Source: Bacteroidota bacterium
GTDB lineage: Bacteria; Bacteroidota; Bacteroidia; B-17B0; Aurantibacillaceae
Reading direction: 5' to 3'
DNA length: 64,000 nucleotides
Assembly (NCBI GenBank): GCA_025362395.1
Contig: JANYGK010000006.1
Location: 1 to 64,000, forward strand
Position 1 is the first letter of the stretch, and each line of letters starts with the position of its first letter. The position numbers and the translations under genes were made by a program. Shown here piece by piece: positions 61,448 to 64,000 of this stretch. The notes under the pieces are model-generated. The model did not search any database, had not been told where the DNA came from, and saw only the letters and a program-made list of their open reading frames with translations.

Positions 61448-63292
61448 ATGAAGAAACTTTTCTTTTTTATATCAACCCTGTGCGTAACACAACATGCGTT
61501 TGCCGATGGTAACTACCGTTATTATGTTGACATTACGAATGTACACGATGACAAGCTTACCATAAAATTAACGCCACCCGATATTGCAGACAATGAAACC
61601 GTTTTTATGTTCCCGGCTATGGTACCGGGTACGTACGACGTGTATGACTTCGGGCGTTTTGTTTCTAATTTTAAAGCAGAGGGAAAAGACGGGAAAACCA
61701 TTGTCGTACAAAAAATAGATGCCAACTCTTACAAACTTACCCCTGCCAACGCTATTAAAGAGATCAGCTACGATGTAGAAGATACATGGGACACACAAAT
61801 AAAAGAGAAAGTTGTATTTGAGCCGGGAGGAACAAACATTGAAGAAGGAAAAAACTTTATTTTAAATACACATGGTTTTTTCGGTTACTTTAAAAATAAA
61901 ATTGGAGCCGGTTTTATTTTGGAAGTCACAAAACCAAAAGGCTTTTATGCGTCTACTTCTTTAACCGATCTTAGCAGTGGCGAAACCAAAGATGTTATTT
62001 CTGTTTTTAACTACCATGACCTGGTAGACGCGCCTATCATGTATTGCAAGCCTGATACGACTTCTTTGAAAATTGGTAATTCTACTATTTTATTCTCCGT
62101 TTACTCTCCCAACGGAATACTTACTTCTGATTTCATTGCAAGGAATTTAAAAGAATTATTACACGCGCAAGCCGAATATTTAGGCGGTGAGTTACCGATC
62201 AGCAAATATGCTTTCCTGTTTTACTTTTCAGACAAGCCATCTTTGAGCGGCGCGTCAGGCGCTCTTGAACATTCATACTCTTCTTTTTATTACTTACCGG
62301 AGGCAGATACCGCGGCGCTTGCACAGGAAATAAGAAATGTTTCAGCTCACGAATTTTTTCATATCGTTACACCCTTAAGCATTCACGCTGAGCAAATAGG
62401 GAATTTCGATTTTAATAATCCGCAAATGAGTAAGCACCTTTGGTTATATGAGGGTTTAACCGAATACGCCGCGCACCACATGCAGGCCAAATCAGGCTTA
62501 ATAGACTATGACGCTTTTTTAGCGGTAATGGTTGAAAAAATGGAAAATGCCCGTGAAAATTTTAATGATACCGTGCCTTTTACCGTGATGAGTAAATACG
62601 TGTTGGATAAATATAAAGCACAATATGCCAATGTATACGAAAAAGGCGCACTCATAGGCATGTGCCTCGATATTACGCTAAGGTATTACAGTAACGGTAA
62701 ATATGGAACACAGGAATTAATGAAAGACCTTTCTAAAAAATACGGTAAAACAAAATCATTTAAAGATGATGATTTGTTTAATGATATTGAACAACTGACC
62801 TATAAAGAAGTACGCACTTTTTTAGATACTTACGTGGCAGGTAACAAACCGTTACCTTATAAAGAAATTTTTGCTATGGTTGGGCTTAATTACATTGATA
62901 AACGCGTGGAAGAGCAAATTACCTTAGGGGGTATTTCTGTAGGCTACAATGCCGAAACAAATCGCCTGGTTGTAGTAAATATAAGCAAACTGGATGAGTT
63001 TGGTAAAAAACTGGGTTTTAAAGAAGGTGATGAAATAGTAACGTTTAATAACAGGAAGCTTGGCACTGACAATATTAAAGAGGTATTGGGAGGATATATG
63101 AAAAACGCAAAAAAAGGAGACAAATTAGTGATCGACGTATTTCGTAAAGACAAAAAAGGAAATGAATCCATTAAAACATTAAAAGCAAAAGTAAAACCGG
63201 TTAAAGTAACGGATTACGATGTGTTAGAAGTAAATGATAAAGCAACCGAACAGCAAGTATTAACACGTAAAGATTGGTTGGGAATTAATTAA
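61448..63292 (+). CDS. M61 family peptidase with PDZ domain
   Basis: 614 residues. The signal peptide is about 20 residues (ending HAFAD). Residues about 25-280 form the beta-rich N-terminal part of M61 glycyl-aminopeptidase-like enzymes. The zinc site is HEFFH (about 299-303) followed by the third ligand in LWLYEGLTEYAAHHM (about 332-346). The PDZ domain lies at about 495-575 (GFKEGDEIVTFNNRKLGTDN). The usual C-terminal tail follows. The active-site residues are intact, so it is probably a periplasmic or secreted aminopeptidase. It is 10 bp after the CPBP gene and may share its transcript. Confidence 0.93.
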   Translation: MKKLFFFISTLCVTQHAFADGNYRYYVDITNVHDDKLTIKLTPPDIADNETVFMFPAMVPGTYDVYDFGRFVSNFKAEGKDGKTIVVQKIDANSYKLTPANAIKEISYDVEDTWDTQIKEKVVFEPGGTNIEEGKNFILNTHGFFGYFKNKIGAGFILEVTKPKGFYASTSLTDLSSGETKDVISVFNYHDLVDAPIMYCKPDTTSLKIGNSTILFSVYSPNGILTSDFIARNLKELLHAQAEYLGGELPISKYAFLFYFSDKPSLSGASGALEHSYSSFYYLPEADTAALAQEIRNVSAHEFFHIVTPLSIHAEQIGNFDFNNPQMSKHLWLYEGLTEYAAHHMQAKSGLIDYDAFLAVMVEKMENARENFNDTVPFTVMSKYVLDKYKAQYANVYEKGALIGMCLDITLRYYSNGKYGTQELMKDLSKKYGKTKSFKDDDLFNDIEQLTYKEVRTFLDTYVAGNKPLPYKEIFAMVGLNYIDKRVEEQITLGGISVGYNAETNRLVVVNISKLDEFGKKLGFKEGDEIVTFNNRKLGTDNIKEVLGGYMKNAKKGDKLVIDVFRKDKKGNESIKTLKAKVKPVKVTDYDVLEVNDKATEQQVLTRKDWLGIN

Positions 63293-63384
63293 TAAAAGTA
63301 TTAAGATCTAAGTATTAAGAAGAAAGACATAAGATTAAATAGAAAGATTTAACAGACTTAATACTTTGATCTTTATACTTCTTC
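63293..63384. repeat. Second AT-rich repeat related to the 45 bp unit
   Basis: After the M61 stop, TAAAAGTATTAAGAT and AAGTATTAAGAAGAAAGA repeat the core found at 54902-55117. An inverted counterpart CTTAATACTTTGATC follows near 63359-63373, so the whole could fold into a hairpin. No terminator-like GC stem is present. Confidence 0.5.
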
Positions 63385-63387
63385 ACT

Positions 63388-64000
63388 ATGAGTAAAAAAC
63401 AAAACATATACTGGATTTGCCAGGTAGGAGGTTGGACGTTTTTCGCAGCCCTCAATTTGTTTTTCTTTAAATTAAGCTACAGCACCAATTTAAAGGACAT
63501 TTTAAATTATATGATCTGGCTGCCTGTGGGCATTACCATTACACATGTGTTCCGTTATGTATTATTAAAATTTAATATATTACGATTAAGCATTGTTTCA
63601 CAGATCCCTATCGTTATTGTTTCAGGCTTTATAAATGCTTTTTTGTTTTTTACGCTTACAGTAGGCCTTGCTAAAGCTTTTGGTATCATTACTTATAAAA
63701 TAGATGTTGTAGCTGCTGTTTCAAACATATTAAGCTTGACGGTTATCTTTATTTTTTGGTCTTTGATTTATTTTGGTTTTCATTTTTTTGACAACTATAA
63801 AAAAACAGAGATCCAGAATTTAAAGTTGGAAACTAATACGAAAGAAATCGAATTAAACCAGTTAAAATCGCAGCTGAACCCTCATTTTATGTTTAACAGC
63901 ATGAACAGCATCAGGGCTTTGGTAGATGAAGATCCCAAACGGGCAAAGATCGCCATTACACAGCTCTCCAATATTTTGCGCAACACCTTAATGATGCATA
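63388..64000 (+). CDS. LytS/YehU-type sensor histidine kinase, N-terminal part (cut by window edge)
   Basis: Open to the end of the window (204 codons). Residues 1-140 hold four membrane segments (WICQVGGWTFFAALNLFFF, LPVGITITHVFRYVLL, IPIVIVSGFINAFLFFTLTV and LSLTVIFIFWSLIYFGFHFF). A coiled-coil linker follows (KKTEIQNLKLETNTKEIELNQLK), then the His-kinase box QLNPHFMFNSMNSIRALVDEDPKRAK (about 160-185, by position), with the phosphorylated His in NPHF. This layout matches the LytS/YehU/YpdA group, normally paired with a LytTR response regulator downstream, which should lie to the right of the window. The start at ATG 63388 follows the AT-rich repeat. The missing part should hold the HATPase domain. 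Confidence 0.88.
   Translation, partial: MSKKQNIYWICQVGGWTFFAALNLFFFKLSYSTNLKDILNYMIWLPVGITITHVFRYVLLKFNILRLSIVSQIPIVIVSGFINAFLFFTLTVGLAKAFGIITYKIDVVAAVSNILSLTVIFIFWSLIYFGFHFFDNYKKTEIQNLKLETNTKEIELNQLKSQLNPHFMFNSMNSIRALVDEDPKRAKIAITQLSNILRNTLMMH

Noticed and set aside
33916-64000. Many overlapping 60-120 codon frames inside long genes (for example 45205-45399 and 47734-48096)
   Set aside because: Each lies wholly inside a confidently identified gene on another frame and has no family resemblance.

Overview
The window is AT-rich chromosomal DNA of a member of the Bacteroidota, probably a flavobacteria-like or sphingobacteria-like lineage. Support comes from: several intergenic matches to the Bacteroidota promoter (TTTG, a 19-20 bp spacer, then TAnnTTTG); a secreted protein with a type IX secretion (T9SS) C-terminal sorting domain; DUF4290, DUF4270 and DUF6913-like genes; OmpA proteins with the NRRTEF ending usual in this phylum; MurA with the GGDKIGRRR loop; and a kynurenine 3-monooxygenase. 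No rRNA, tRNA, CRISPR array, prophage or intact insertion sequence was seen.

Layout. 1-7600 (minus): an envelope operon read DUF4290, murA, a TlpA-like lipoprotein, three tandem thioredoxin-fold/OmpA fusion proteins, and a YfhO-family membrane protein cut by the window edge. 7740-14758: housekeeping genes (GNAT, smpB, pckA, a PaaI thioesterase, glyS) interrupted by a secreted leucine-rich-repeat T9SS protein lying between two inverted copies of a roughly 90 bp repeat. 14886-20833: an MBOAT/AlgX-like O-acetylation pair, panC, a shortened starch-synthase-like protein and DUF4270. 20948-32815: a tightly overlapping, visibly more AT-rich polysaccharide cluster (several glycosyltransferases, two tandem methyltransferases, a FemAB-like transferase, wecB, an acyltransferase and an O-antigen polymerase/ligase-like protein). 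32848-43011: purC, a cystathionine beta-synthase-like enzyme, a subtilisin, a fatty acid desaturase, cmk, a Sua5/TsaC protein, a decayed toxin-antitoxin pair and pheT.

43080-53289 holds the most distinctive system: a large Ter (tellurium/stress-response type) locus. Its first transcription unit is TerD, TerD-like, HAD, phosphoribosyltransferase, TerD, TerD-like, TelA and a terminator. A type II toxin-antitoxin pair (RHH-like antitoxin, PIN toxin) with its own promoter follows. A second unit starts from a near-ideal promoter: an unrecognised 324-residue protein, TerD, two von Willebrand A (vWA) proteins, a YggT-like membrane protein, and a vWA protein with a C-terminal cysteine cluster. The parts suggest a calcium- or metal-dependent TerD/vWA assembly at the membrane, coupled to a nucleotide-like metabolite made or processed by the HAD and phosphoribosyltransferase. 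That functional picture is inference from gene neighbourhood.

53499-64000 returns to mostly housekeeping genes (dapA with a DUF6913-like gene, kmo-mazG, tilS, a di-haem cytochrome c peroxidase lipoprotein, a CPBP protease, an M61 peptidase, and a LytS-type sensor kinase cut by the right edge). The spaces between them carry a 45 bp tandem repeat, a related palindromic repeat, direct repeats and the stranded tail of a T9SS protein.
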